DNA of 64,000 nt from Lycocorax pyrrhopterus obiensis (taxonomy: Eukaryota; Chordata; Aves; Passeriformes; Paradisaeidae): the NCBI GenBank assembly GCA_014706295.1, contig JACSVZ010000012.1, positions 14,254,227-14,318,226 on the forward strand, in the 5' to 3' direction. Each line of letters opens with the position of its first letter. Position 1 is the first letter of the stretch. Of this stretch, positions 36,966-48,604 are shown in pieces. The position numbers and the translations under genes were made by a program. The notes below the pieces were generated by a model. It was not told where the DNA came from and searched no databases. It worked only from the letters and a program-made list of their open reading frames with translations.

Positions 36966-39048
36966 CTGCTGCGAGGAAGCCCCGTCCCCCCGCACAGCCC
37001 CGGGCGAGGCTGCCCCAGCAGGGGGTGTAAACAGAGCGGTTCTCTCTTTCTGCAAGGGAGAGAGAAGGTGGGGAACACGGGCTGCGCTGGGCAGGAGGGA
37101 AAGGAACCAGACATACCAGGAAAAAATAATGTCCAGGTAACCTGGAGGCTTGAAAACACTTCAATTTGCCTTTTAAAATATTTTAACTGGAAACTGTTCT
37201 CAGTCAATTTTCAATTCCTAATTCAATATTTCAACGGCATTTTCAATTAATGCTTTCTATCCATCTATATATCTATCGATCCCCATGTGTGCTTGTGCAA
37301 GGACAGGGAGTGCTGAAGCCCTGGGTCAGTGCTGAGGGAGATTCTCAAGGAAGCAGGGGATGCTCGGGGGTCTGTGCCAGCTCCCAGGCCCACTCCTTGC
37401 CCTCAGCAAACCAAAGCTAACCCTGGTTTCAGCTGATCACTCCAAAAATAATCTCTCTTGGGCTGTTTGTAGTCAGGTACCACCACCCTTGACGCCCAGT
37501 GATGGCTTTTACAGGGGGATGTATGGGTGTCACTGTGTGGACAGAGGGCGGGCAGACCCAACCCCAAACCCCAACCCCGACCCTTATCCCCAGCTGGTCG
37601 TGGTCGGACACAGCGCTCCAATTTCCAGCGCAGGCTTTCAGTAACCAGCTGAATTTGCTCCCATGAGAAAAGCAAACCAACAGGCAGGAGGGAAGGTGCA
37701 TTTACCAAGGTGTCCATGGACTGGCTGCACGGAGCAGGCAGCAGGATGCTGCCCAGGAGCAAACCTCCCCAGAGCTTGGGGGACAGCTCGGCTGCTGGAG
37801 CTGCTGCTGCCCAAGCACCACTATGGGACCTACATGGCAGCTCCTCCACTGGGGCTGGCTCCAGGGGCACATCCAGCTCCTTCCCAACTGACCCACCTTT
37901 CCCATCATTACATCCCTGCCTTGCCCCCCTCAATGCTGAAAGGACCAAAGGGCGAGAAAGGAGGAATCCAGCCCCTGCCACCAGCAAAAACAACGTTTTA
38001 TGCTAAGTTAAGAATACTGTTTCATGGAAAGGAGCTTTCCTGAGCAATACAACACCTAAAGCCATCCCACTGGCACTGGGCAGTGAGGTGACTTTCCTGA
38101 GAGCTCAAGGGGGAAGCTTGTTTACCTGTTCCTGGGGAACTGGGTGAGGTTGGCCAAGGTTCTTGTCATCTTTGGGTACTGCTGCTGCCTCCCTGCAAAC
38201 CAGAGACACCTGCCATTGAGCAGGAAAATTCCCAAATATTCAGCGCAAACTCAGAACTGTGTTTCTTGTCTCAGCAGATGTTGGAGTTGTTAAGGCTCTC
38301 GGCTTTAAAGAGTTTATTACTTCGGAAGTTTAAAGCTGTACTCGCAGTAGGGTATAACAGGTCTCTGTCTCAGCATATGTATGATATATCTCTGTATCTC
38401 AGCATGGGCTCTGAAACTAGAAGCAATTAAATTGGGGAGAGGGTCACTCTGGTAACTGTGGGCTCCTGGAACATCCGCTGGTGCCGGTGGGACCGTGCCA
38501 GTGCTGCCACCCAGTCCTTTGGACACGATGGAGTGGTACAGCCAGTACTGGAAATAAACCCTAAACACAGCTCTGGGCTCACCTGGTAAAGGCAAAGCTT
38601 CAGAGTCACTAAAAAGGCATTTCCCCCCGGGCACACCCACAGATGGACCCCATGCCATGTCCTTCCCTGCCCTGAGTTGTACCTCAGCACAAATCAATAC
38701 AAACCATCTTCGATTCCAAACTAAAATGGAGCTGATACACTAAGGTAGAAACAAGTGAAGATGTGAGTAACTGAGGGAGGAAAACAAGAAAAAACTGGCT
38801 AAAGTCACTTTGTTTTGACTCATCTGAAGGAGGATTTGAGAATCAATGGCCAAATCAGTGACATGCAAGTGGTGGCACTGGCTTACACCACACATCCAGC
38901 AATGAGCTGGATGACAAATTGGTCAGAGCATTACTGATGAGAGTGAGAACGTAAAATTTTACTAACTGTTCCCAGTCATGACCTTCTCTGCAGTTCTTCA
39001 ATTCAGTGAATGCTGCAATTTCTGGACATTAAAATCCATTACAGGCAT
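36966..39048. other. Intergenic, no gene seen
   Basis: Mixed unique DNA with short chance frames. A small run of TATC/TCTA-type words lies at 37,258-37,281. No repeat family or gene assigned. Confidence 0.5.
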
Positions 39049-39484
39049 GGAGATTCTCCAAGGGCTGGAGCCCCTCTGCTCTGGAGCCAGGCTGGGAGAG
39101 CTGGGGGTGTTCACCCAGAGAAGAAAAGGCTCCAGGGAGACCTCAGAGCCCCTTCCAGGGCCTGAAGGGGCTCCAGGAGAGCTGGAGAGGGACTTGGGAC
39201 AAGGGATGGAGGGACAGGACACAGGGAATGGCTTCCCACTGCCAGAGGGCAGGGATGGATGGGATATTGGGAAGGAATTGTTCCCTGGGAGGGTGGGGAG
39301 GCCCTGGCACAGGGTGCCCAGAGAAGCTGTGGCTGCCCCTGGATCCCTGGAAGTGTCCAAGGCCAGGACGGACAGGGCTTGGAGCAGCCTGGGGTAGTGG
39401 AAGGTGTCCCTGCCCATGGCAGGGTGCTGGAATGAGATGAGCTTTAAGGTCCCTTCCAACCCAAACTATTCTGGGATTCTGTGC
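39049..39484 (+). mobile_element. CR1 LINE 3' fragment, ~435 bp
   Basis: Well-preserved CR1 3' end: GGGCTGGAGCCCCTCTGCTC, GAAAAGGCTCCAGGGAGACC, GGCACAGGGTGCCCAGAGAA, CCCTTCCAACCCAAACTATT. It is the plus-orientation counterpart of the copies at 25.3 and 28.8 kb. Confidence 0.96.
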
Positions 39485-42400
39485 AATTGTTGCAGGGAGC
39501 CAGCAAACAGGGAGAGAACGGAGCAAACAACGCCAAGGCTGAGACAGGAGAGGCTGACAGTGGCCTCGGGGCCATTCCAGAAGTGTAAAACACCAATGAC
39601 TACTTCCTCAGACACTGATCTCCAGTGTGGAGACTGGCACGTGGGACAGCTCCTGAGGAGGATGTCCAGCTCCAGCTCCAGAGCAGGTGTGTGGGAAGAC
39701 TCTGAGCACCTGCCTCCAGCTCCTGGCTAGCCTTGGGCTGGGCAGCTGGGTTAAGGCAGCCAACGTCTAGCAGCTACGATAAGGGACCAGGACAAAAAAA
39801 GCTTTAAGTATCTCCCACCAATCTGTTTTGTCCAAACTTATCTTCTTTCTCCCAAGCCAATATTGACTCCCAAAGGCAAGGAGCAGCTCTGTACGTGTTG
39901 TACAGCCCAGCCCCTTGTCAGGGCTGAGACAGAAGTTCAGTTCACACCAGAAAGACTTGAAAAAGATTTTATACAAAATATTTGTATTTTTTTCCTACAA
40001 GAGCTTTACCCAGTGTCTGCAAAGCAGCTCAAACCTCCTTCTCATGGCACCCTCAAACCACACTGCCACCCCTGTTTTATTTTCTCCTTCAACCTCTACA
40101 GAGCCTGATGTTTGATTTTAAATGAACTCTTCAGATAAGACAAAGGCAATAAGCTCCTGGTGTCTGACTTTCACCAATAAAACTCTGGACAGAGTTCAGA
40201 AGGTGGTGCTAATGCAGATTTTAATAAAATCAGCCCATTTTAAAGCTCTCTGGTCCCCTGCCCCCAGAAAACAAGAACAGCTCGGGAAGCTGAGGCTCTG
40301 CTTCACACCTGAGACACCTTCGTCTCCAGCACACCTGGACATACAGATCAGCCCTTGAAACCAGCCAGCAGCTCATTCCACATTCCCTCCTCCTTGTCTC
40401 CCCCATTCCAGACCTGGAAGCACGTTACCACAGGGGGCCACACCATGACACTGTGTCCTACTCACAGCTCTGAACTGCAACACCTTCAGACCACAGCAGC
40501 ACTCAAACAGCTCCAGGGCCTGCAGGAATTGGTGTGCAATGGTTACTAACTCCAACTTTTTAATAGGATTTTGCAGAATCCCACTGCCACTGCCTGCACA
40601 GTTCAGTCTCAGCAACAGCAAACAGCAATTCAAGTTTTACCCCAGGAAACAAACCAAGGACTGCTACAGCCTGCAGAGAGAACTCAAAAGGAGAAAAACA
40701 TTGAAGCAAATGACTTTCCTGCCCAAACTGATGTTCCCCAAGGAACCAGTCAAGTCTCAGCACTACTCTGAGACTTCAGCTGGCTTTTCATAGCTGCCTG
40801 GGCATTGAGATGGCAGTGCCATGACACTGGGTCATCCCTGCACCTCCACCTTGACTGCTGCCACATGCAAATCATTCCGTACTTACAGTCAAACCACCCA
40901 CGGCATTTCCAGCAATTGGGAAAGTCACATCAATAAACAACAACTGCATTTTAAAATTTAATTCTTAAACTTAACTGCAGGGAAGTGCCTCTTCTGTATC
41001 TTCTGTCACCACCATGAGGAGGAAGCTGCAGCTGTGACCAGGCAAAATGGACCAAGACATCAAAGCAAACACAATCTCCCCTTTCCTCAGGACACAGGGA
41101 GGCACCAGCAGCGACAGCAGACCCGGAGCTGTGACCTCAACTCAGGTGCTGCCGTGCAATGAGGCAGACACAGGTTCCCAAAGGTGAGGAGCAGGAAGGC
41201 AAGAGCCACCTATGTGTCCCATCCAGATGGAGCAAATGAGACCACAGCAGGGAAGAAGGGAAACAGGGTCTTTAAATTTGGCAGAAATCCCCCAAGCCAA
41301 GGTGCAGATTTAAACAGCCAAAGGCATTATAGCCAACCTCAGGCACCCTCAGCCTCTCGAGATGTTGTGACATGACTTAACTTGCAACACCTTTTGCCAT
41401 ATTCAGAATGAAAGTTTTAGAAACAGGTCAGAGTTAGCAATTTTAAAATGCCAGAAACCCTAAGAGCTTGGCCTTTTACTCAGGAATAAACTCCTCTTAG
41501 TAGCTAAAGCTACTAAGGGTACAGGGTTTGGTTTGGAGCTCCCTTCAGTTTTGCTCTGGGCACCTCCTGTGTTTTAGCCCTAATGGAAGAGTATCCAAAC
41601 ACTCATGTTTTCTGTAAAGCCCTTGGGGAATCCATCCTTTCCTCCCCTCATTTTATCACTCCTGGGACACAGCAGAAGCCGCAGCCAGACAGTGGCACTG
41701 TCCCACCCTGCTCACAGTGCTCACGTTACCTCTAGCAAAGGGGAATGGTCCCAAATCCTGGGCAGTAACAGGCAAATCCGTCCTTCTCAAAACCCTAATG
41801 CCAGAAGTTAATCAATGGGAACGCCATTTACCTGGTTCTCAATGAGAAATCTCTCACAGGAGCAGCAGGGAGGAAAAAGCATTTTGGTGTGTTAGCAGCA
41901 GATTAAGACCCCACTGCAGACAGTATTCTGTGCACTCCTTGTCACTCTGCACTCCGGAGCAGGTGCCACAAGTGGCAGAAGGCAACAGAGGGCTCACAAA
42001 CACTCAGCACTCTCCCAGTCCCCTTCTCTGGACCATTTTTACATCACTGCCATTAAACCACCAGGCTGGAACTGCAGCCACACACGGATTGTCCTTGTGG
42101 AATAAACCCTTGTGGACCCAGCCAACCCCCCCATGTTCACTGACAGCACTGCTGGCATCAACAGCACACACAACATGGGGATTTTAATGGAGTGAACTTT
42201 GCCTATGGCCTCCCACCAGCACATGTATCAGGAATTCTGCAGCAGAGCCGCACAACGCTGCTAGAAACACCCCCGGAGTAATTTTTGTGTCAGGATAAAT
42301 CTTCAAAAGCACAAGGGGAGGTGTGAAGGTTCAGCTTGCACTGGTTTACAACACAAACAGGTATCTTCTTGCACCTGGAAAATCTCCCCCTCCAAAGCAT

Positions 42401-42645
42401 CCACTGAGAACTGAATTTCTTGATTTGGTTACTACCCTGCATTAAAGAGATTTAACCCTGGCAGCCCCACAGCCCCAGCTGTGGGATTCTTGCTGCTGTC
42501 CTGGCACTGAGCAAATGGGGCACCACTGGCCACCAACAGGACTCTTCCCAATCCAGAGTTAAGGCAGAGTAACATCACCGGCAGTTCCCGGGGCAGACAA
42601 AAGCCCTGGATTTCAGAGTCCACCAGTGCTGCTGTCCTCAGTGCC
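39485..42645. other. Intergenic or distal ADCY9 3'UTR
   Basis: No gene or clear repeat is recognised. A minus-strand AATAAA at 40076-40081 is an alternative, more distal possible end for ADCY9 transcripts. Confidence 0.4.
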
Positions 42646-44143
42646 TTTATTTGCTTAGTGCCAACAAAGAGAGGCCCTGGTGGGTTTGGGGTTTGGTATT
42701 TGGATATTCCCATAAACCCAACGATACTCCTGCAGCCCCACACCATGGCAGCATGGGAGCCTTGTGTACTTTAGAGGTTGGAGGAGGAGGATTTTGCATC
42801 CTGAAGTGCTGGAACAATGAAGAGGAAGGTGCTTTGGGTCCGGGGCCCCATTCCAGCACCGTTTCCTTTCGGGTTTAACCACAGGTTGCCAACCTCTCCT
42901 GGGGTGCAGGGCTGGGGCTGGTGGAGGTTTGGTTATTGTGCAGCGTCTCAAGGAGCCGGCGCGTCCTGACTGAGCTCTGCCCTTGCACACAGCTGAGCAG
43001 GGAGAGAGCAAGGATGGGCAGGGTCTACAAAACTGGGAGAAAGAAGTGACAGGGAGAAAGGGAACGACTCTGAGACAATAACGTAACACTAGAAGGCATG
43101 TAAACAATTCTGGTTCATGTAAGCTCCTTGACTGTAGGAAAAGGAACACTGACACACCTTAACTGAACCAAGAACCCTAACAATGGTTTCAGGAATACAT
43201 TCTTCGGATGCAAGAGGTATTTGCAGAATTACTACCTGAAAGTTGGAAGTGCAATCCACTACAGGGAGGGGGGAATTGTAACCTAGGGAGAAGGAAGCTC
43301 CTGGAAAACTGTGCACTCAAAACCACCTCACATGGCTGCTCATCAGGAACAGCCTCCAAACAGGCAACAGCATCTGTGGCACAGGGATTTGGGGGTGAGG
43401 ATCTCCTGGTTTGTTGTGTGCTGGCAGATTGAGTGAAGGAGATGAATTCTGAACAGCTTTCCTATCAAATGGAATACTGATGTGCATAAAGAGCAGCTTT
43501 GCAGGACCAGTGTGCAGAGTTCTGTTTAACTGAGATCCACAAATCTCACAGACTCACATCTGACAAAGGCTGCAAGGGCTCCATGCTGAACATGAAGTGG
43601 AGATGGATCTCCACCAGCTGAAAAGGAACTCCACAATGGATGTATTTATTACTCATACCCCAAAATCACATGAGGGTAAGAAGAATCAGTACATTCTGAC
43701 TCGAGTTCAGATGGAAAGACTCGGAGCCCCCAGCACCACGCAGCCAGTGCAGCACAGCCTTTCCCCAGCTCTTCCCTGGCTGATCAACTTCTTTTGGGCA
43801 TAAAAATCCTTTCACTTTATTTCTTGTCAGAGGGAGTTGGCTGAACTAGAATAGTTGAATGGTCAGTATGATCCACAGCAGGGCATCAAACACCAGAGAG
43901 GGAGGCGGTGGAAGCATGCAGAGGGCAGACTGGCACAGCCTAAGCCCCCAGTCCCACAGTTCCTTCCGTGCAAGCAGCTCCTGGGCTCCTGCAGGCCTCT
44001 GCTCCCAGGAACCTGCATGGAGTCATCCGCAGGACTGGGAAATGATTGTGCTTCTCAGCTCACTACAAGGACTCTTTTCCCTATTCCCGCTTTCAGAAGC
44101 AGGAAGGGAACATGCTGTTCTCTTCCCTGCTGCAAAAGCACTG

Positions 44144-44172
44144 CGTGTGTGTGTGTGTGTATGTGTGTGTGT
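44144..44172. repeat. (TG)n microsatellite, (CA)n in ADCY9 transcript sense
   Basis: GTGTGTGTGTGTGT with one TATG interruption. On the ADCY9 strand it is a CA repeat, a class of sequence bound by hnRNP L when in RNA. Confidence 0.92.
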
Positions 44173-44439
44173 AAAAATCCTGAAAAATACTGTGCAGCAC
44201 CATTGGTTCAGTCTGGAGGGAAGCTGGGATACTCAACTGTGTTTGCTGGCTTCCGAAGTGTCACCAGCTTGGAAACAAATATTGCCTAAGGTAACATCCT
44301 CACAGTGGTTGGTAGATCAAAGAGGCTCAAACACTGTCTTATTACTCCTGTTAAACCCATGAACAATTCATCTCTCCCGGTCTCTTCCGCATGCGAAAAT
44401 TCCCAAACGAAATAAAAAAACCCCAAAAATACAAACAGG

Positions 44440-44462
44440 AATAAAATAAATAAATAAATAAA
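44440..44462 (-). promoter_or_regulatory. ADCY9: AU-rich element-like (TTTA)n repeat in ADCY9 3'UTR
   Basis: The plus strand reads AATAAAATAAATAAATAAAT and onward. On the ADCY9 strand this is overlapping ATTTA pentamers containing TTATTTATT nonamers, the pattern of class II AU-rich mRNA instability elements. It is also simply an (AAAT)n microsatellite, so function is inferred. Confidence 0.5.
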
Positions 44463-44477
44463 GGCATTCCCAAAACA

Positions 44478-44483
44478 TTTATT
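44478..44483 (-). terminator. ADCY9: Candidate proximal poly(A) signal of ADCY9
   Basis: AATAAA on the minus strand (TTTATT on plus), about 925 bases after the stop codon. Cleavage 10-30 bases downstream would fall at the edge of the AU-rich repeat. Use is unproven. Confidence 0.3.
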
Positions 44484-44492
44484 TCACTTTGC

Positions 44493-44515
44493 TTCTCTCT
44501 CTCTCTCTCTCTCTC
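44493..44515. repeat. (CT)n microsatellite
   Basis: CT dinucleotides repeated about 11 times; GA-rich in the ADCY9 transcript sense. Confidence 0.93.
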
Positions 44516-45405
44516 CAATCAGCTCAGAGACACCGATGTCACCTACCTTCGCCCACTGAGCCACGCACGGAGTCGGGAGCCCTGAACTGCAGCACTCCCG
44601 TGGTCTCGCCTCTGCTTCTGGAAACCCGTCCCCAGAGCTGGCACTGTCCCAACCCTCCGTCCGTTCCCACGTATCAGTAACTCATTGGCTATATGGAAAA
44701 GAAGTGTATCCAAAGCACACAATGGCACACGGAGGCTGCAGAAAGCATCGGGAAAGGAGAACAGGATGACTGCAGCTGTTCCTCCTGCCCTAACTAAAGG
44801 CTGAGCCACGGCACAACTCCCCCTCCAGCCCGACCCAAAGTGTGTCATCCCTCACCCAGACATTCTTGTGGTGCATTACTGGCACTTTATAGCAGTCTCA
44901 TATGGTAGATACATGCACATGTCTGTGTGTTACATACAAAAGGTCTGATAACAGTAAAACATTGTTCCAAGAGATATAAAAAACCCAAGGAGTTGCATTA
45001 GCCAAAAAAAGTGTTTTGTGAGAAACAACAATAAAAATGATATAACCACAGCTTTTCTTTTCTTTAAAATTAGATAAATACCCAAAGCTATGATTTCACT
45101 TGGGGCCTCTGTACCTTGACAGGGAGTCCAATGGAGTATATCTGAAGGCACTTAATATCCTCTACTCAGCTGTAAGATGGTTGCACAGGGAGCTGGGGAG
45201 CTTGGGATGTGATTTGGGGCATGGAGGAGAGAGATGGATGAAAACAAGCCCTGAAGAGCCATGATCCACACAGCCCCAGGCGCCGAAATGAACACAAACG
45301 TACAACCCAGGTGTGGAGAAGGTCTCTCTTGAAAAAGAAAACTGCCAATTGCAAAAGTCTGTGTGTTTCTATGGACAGAGCACTTCATGCAACTCTGACA
45401 GTTCA

Positions 45406-46594
45406 TCATACACTCTTAGAGATATTTAACTTTGTCAGTTCATTGACCTCCTCAGTCCCCGCTTCCTCACAGTCATCCTTCTCCGCGGCTTTGCCAAACC
45501 TGCACCTCTCCTCTGCCTTCGCCGCGTCTTTCTGGAGCTTCTTGGCGGAAGGAAGGATGTCCTTGGCTTCTGAGTTATCTGTGCCATGGGCTATCTTATC
45601 AGAATTCTGTACAGAAGGCACCAGGTTGGCAATCTCATCCGTCGGAGACCGCCCAATGCTGCCATCCACTTGAACCCGAATGTCTGGAGATATGGACAAC
45701 TGGTGATGTGGCACGATCCCGTTGTCCATGCACTTGGGGTAAAGGTAGGTCTTCATCTGACCCTTCCCCTTCACATTGACTGTCCCCCTGTAGTCAAAGT
45801 CATACCCCATCTTGTTGAGGATGCGGTAGCTCTCCTCACTCACCTGTATGCGGCACTCGACGCCGGTGGTGTCCATCCTGCTCGCAATGTTCACAGTGTC
45901 CCCCCAAATGTCATACAACAGCTTGGTGGTGCCGATGACCCCGGCCGTGAGGGGGCCGTGGTTGAAGCCGATCCGGAGCTTAAAATTAAACCACAGCATG
46001 TTGTTGTTGAAGTCATCCACCACCCGCATCATTTCTTTGGCAAATTCAAAAAGGGTCTGCAGGTGCCCGTGGGGATGGCTGCTGTCCTGGCACTGCGAGG
46101 TGTTCAGCCCCGACGCCGCCATGTAGGTGGCCCCGATGGTTTTGATCTTCTCGATGCTGCTGTAGTGGGGTTTGCTCAGCAGCTCGTCAAAGTCCCCGAT
46201 GAGCTCGTTCAGGACTCGGTAACACTCCTTGCCACCCTCGTAGTTCTCCTCGTAGAACTCACTGAAGTTCACGATGCTGGCAAAGATCACCCCGCCGCTG
46301 TCGTGGTTTTTGGAATAGCTCTGGGACACCTTCAGCTGCTCAGCCACGTGGTACGGGATAATATTCCTCAGCAGCCAGTCAGCCTGATCCCTCATGCTCT
46401 GGATCTTGGTGCGGTGCAGATCGGCCTCCACGTCCCCGTGGTAGTGCAGCCGGTAACTGACCTCGAACTCCCGGTTCAGGAACCAGACCAGCAGGAGCAG
46501 CAGGAAGGACACCAGAACCACCTCCTGACCGATGAGCTCTGCCGGCCGCTTCGTGTCACTCGGCACCGAGCTGTTGCACGGGCTCTTTCTGGAG
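45406..46594 (-). CDS. ADCY9: ADCY9 last coding exon: TM12, C2 cyclase domain, C-terminal tail
   Basis: This exon encodes the last 396 or so residues of membrane adenylyl cyclase type 9, which converts ATP to cAMP under Gs control. In order it holds the end of an extracellular loop with sequon NSS (PCNSSVP), the last membrane segment (EVVLVSFLLLLLVWFL), the helical-domain stretch HYHGDVEADLHRTKIQSMRD, and the C2a catalytic half. Active-site residues expected from C2 are present: Lys in EKIKTIG, Asp in YDIWG, Asn and Arg in TVNIASR, and Lys in VKGKGQMKTY. The AC9-specific Ala in KTIGAT and Tyr in ECYRVLNE replace the Ser and Leu needed for forskolin activation. The tail (SPTDEIANLVPSVQ to LNISKSV-stop) matches the C2b region. 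The acceptor is ttgtgcag|CTCC at 46595; the exon enters in phase 2. Confidence 0.97.
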
Positions 46595-47176
46595 CTGCAC
46601 AAAGGGGAGAACACACAGGTGCGTTTTAAGTTAGGGCACTGCCATCCCTGCTCCACAGTTAGAAATCCTCTGCTGGAAAAGGAAGTGTGGGAAGTGCAGT
46701 TACACACTAAATTATAAAATATGCATTGAGAACTTCATCTGCTGTTAAGAAAAAGTCAGAGAATTAATTTAATTCTTAAACTAACCGAGTACATCCTTAA
46801 ACCCACCAAGTATTTCGTTATCATCAGGTTCAGTGGCACAGAAGTTGCCCAATCCTGTTTTAAGGACTTCACCAAGGAAACAGTTATCATTATATCTAAA
46901 TATATAACTAAAAGCACTGCATGTAAATACATACCTGTGTGTGTGTTTAGGTATCTGAATGCACTGAGTGTCTGTACATGGGGGTGTGTGTGAGTTTTGT
47001 GGAATTTATCTGGTTTTGTATTTTGTATTACCTCCAATATTCAGAACCAGCTGCTTTACACTCCCATGCCTTTCCCTCGTGTCCTCATCAAGGACCAGGA
47101 ACTTTTGCCATGTGCCTTTAACGCTACACACAAAGGGTTTGGAAGAAGACAACCCTGTACAAGACACGCCACAGAG

Positions 47177-47251
47177 AACCCCCATGGCAGGGGGTTGGAA
47201 CTGGATGAGCTTTAAGGTCCTTCCGACCCAACCCAGTCTGTGGTTCTATGA
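47177..47251 (+). mobile_element. CR1 LINE 3' tail
   Basis: CCCATGGCAGGGGGTTGGAA, TGAGCTTTAAGGTCCTTCCG, and the end CTGTGGTTCTATG identify a CR1 3' tail of about 75 bases. Confidence 0.9.
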
Positions 47252-48476
47252 ACTGCAAGAAAGTGGAGAACAGGCAGCTCTGTGCTGACATCTTTTCTAT
47301 GATAAAACCACTTAAGCTCTTCATGGTGGAGAGAGAAAGTTTCTGAAAGTGCCAAGATTACATAAAATAATCAAAAATTCCTGTCTGCCATAGATTGGGA
47401 GCAATATTTCAGATCCTTTCAACAGTTCGCTGCCTGCCTGTGCAGATTACGAGGCGCTGATGGAGCATCTGCCAGTGCCAAACCACCCTGAACGAGGAGA
47501 CATCTGCACTCCCCAATCTCAACTTTCTGGAGAGATGCAAAGACACAAATTGAATCTGAGAAGGCCCCACCTATGCAATCCCAGAAGCGAAGGCTAAATG
47601 CAGCCAGCTTGGCATGCAGTCATTTCTACAGGGATCCAACTGCATTTTTTGGATAAAATTATGCCAAAGCTTAAGATTTGATATGAGCAGACACGCGCTG
47701 AAGTTTTTCAAGTTCAGAGATGGTTTGAAAAGGGAAAGCATCACATCAACCTTTCTCCTGGAGAGCCAGAAAGGAATTCACACCCAGCACCTGCCTGCAT
47801 TTCTCTGGAAAGGCAGGGAAGGATTAAAACTCACAGCACAACTGGAGCAACAGCTCAAGAAGAGAAGGCTGAATTTGTTACTGTAACATATGAAAACATT
47901 TCTCAGTTCATTTTGTTGCTTCATGTCCATGGGGGACAGGCTTCCACTTTGGAAATATTTTAGAATTCAACTTACAGGCATGGTTTCTTTTTTTGAGTTT
48001 CATTTTCAAATACCTGATTGACAGAAAAGCGTGATGAAACAAAACCACAGCACAGCTGTGAGACAGATGAACATGCCCCATATCCAAAAACATTTCTCTG
48101 TGCCCCAGTCTTTATATCTATTAACTTTTTTCACAGAAAGCCTATGGGGGAAAAAAGCTTCCTGTGAGTGAAATATTTACAATACAGAGCGTGCAGGTTG
48201 AATTTCAGATGAAAGATAGGACAGATGACATTGGAAATTACTTCTTTTGTTTTCTACCATAAATACACTTCTCTCAGAAGTGAAGGTATATTCATTTTAT
48301 TCCCCCTTCACAAGGGGATCATGAAAGGAGGAGATAACTCAAAGTAGGGCCCCACCATCAGGTTCCTGTAATTGCTGTACCAAGACACTCCTTCCTCCCT
48401 TATTCTCAACAGAACCTCTGTTATGAACCCGTTTATCTCCTCCCCTGAAAGACAAGTCAGAGACTAAGACATAGAC

Positions 48477-48604
48477 ATCGTTTAGTGATGGCCTTGGCTG
48501 GGTTAATGGTTGGACTTGATGATCCTTGTTGGTCCCTTTCAACTCAGGATATTCTATGGTTCCCTGATCTTGGAGGTCTTTTCCAGCCTAAATGATTCCA
48601 TAAT
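48477..48604 (+). mobile_element. CR1-like 3' end, other subfamily
   Basis: The tail reads GGTTGGACTTGATGATCCTT, then TTGGAGGTCTTTTCCAGCCT and AATGATTCCAT. This is the CR1 variant with a GACTTGATGATC core rather than the AACTAGATGATC type. Two tail-like copies may be joined (about 48,477-48,560 and 48,565-48,604). Confidence 0.75.

Larger units (their letters stand above)
42646..45405 (-). other. ADCY9: ADCY9 3' untranslated region (end approximate)
   Basis: Sequence after the ADCY9 stop is AT-richer and non-coding, with UTR-like texture for at least 800 bases. Minus-strand AATAAA signals occur at 44478-44483, 43816-43821, 43645-43650 and 42646-42651. The last would give a UTR of about 2.8 kb, near the size I recall for mammalian ADCY9, so I used it as the provisional end. 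A GA-repeat, an AU-rich repeat and a CA-repeat lie within it. The true end needs transcript data. Confidence 0.5.

Noticed and set aside
38317..38697. 126-codon minus-strand frame
   Set aside because: No similarity recognised and no exon-like boundaries; probably chance.
45586..46629. 347-codon plus-strand frame antisense to the ADCY9 last exon
   Set aside because: A shadow of the strongly biased coding frame on the other strand. The minus frame matches AC9 throughout.
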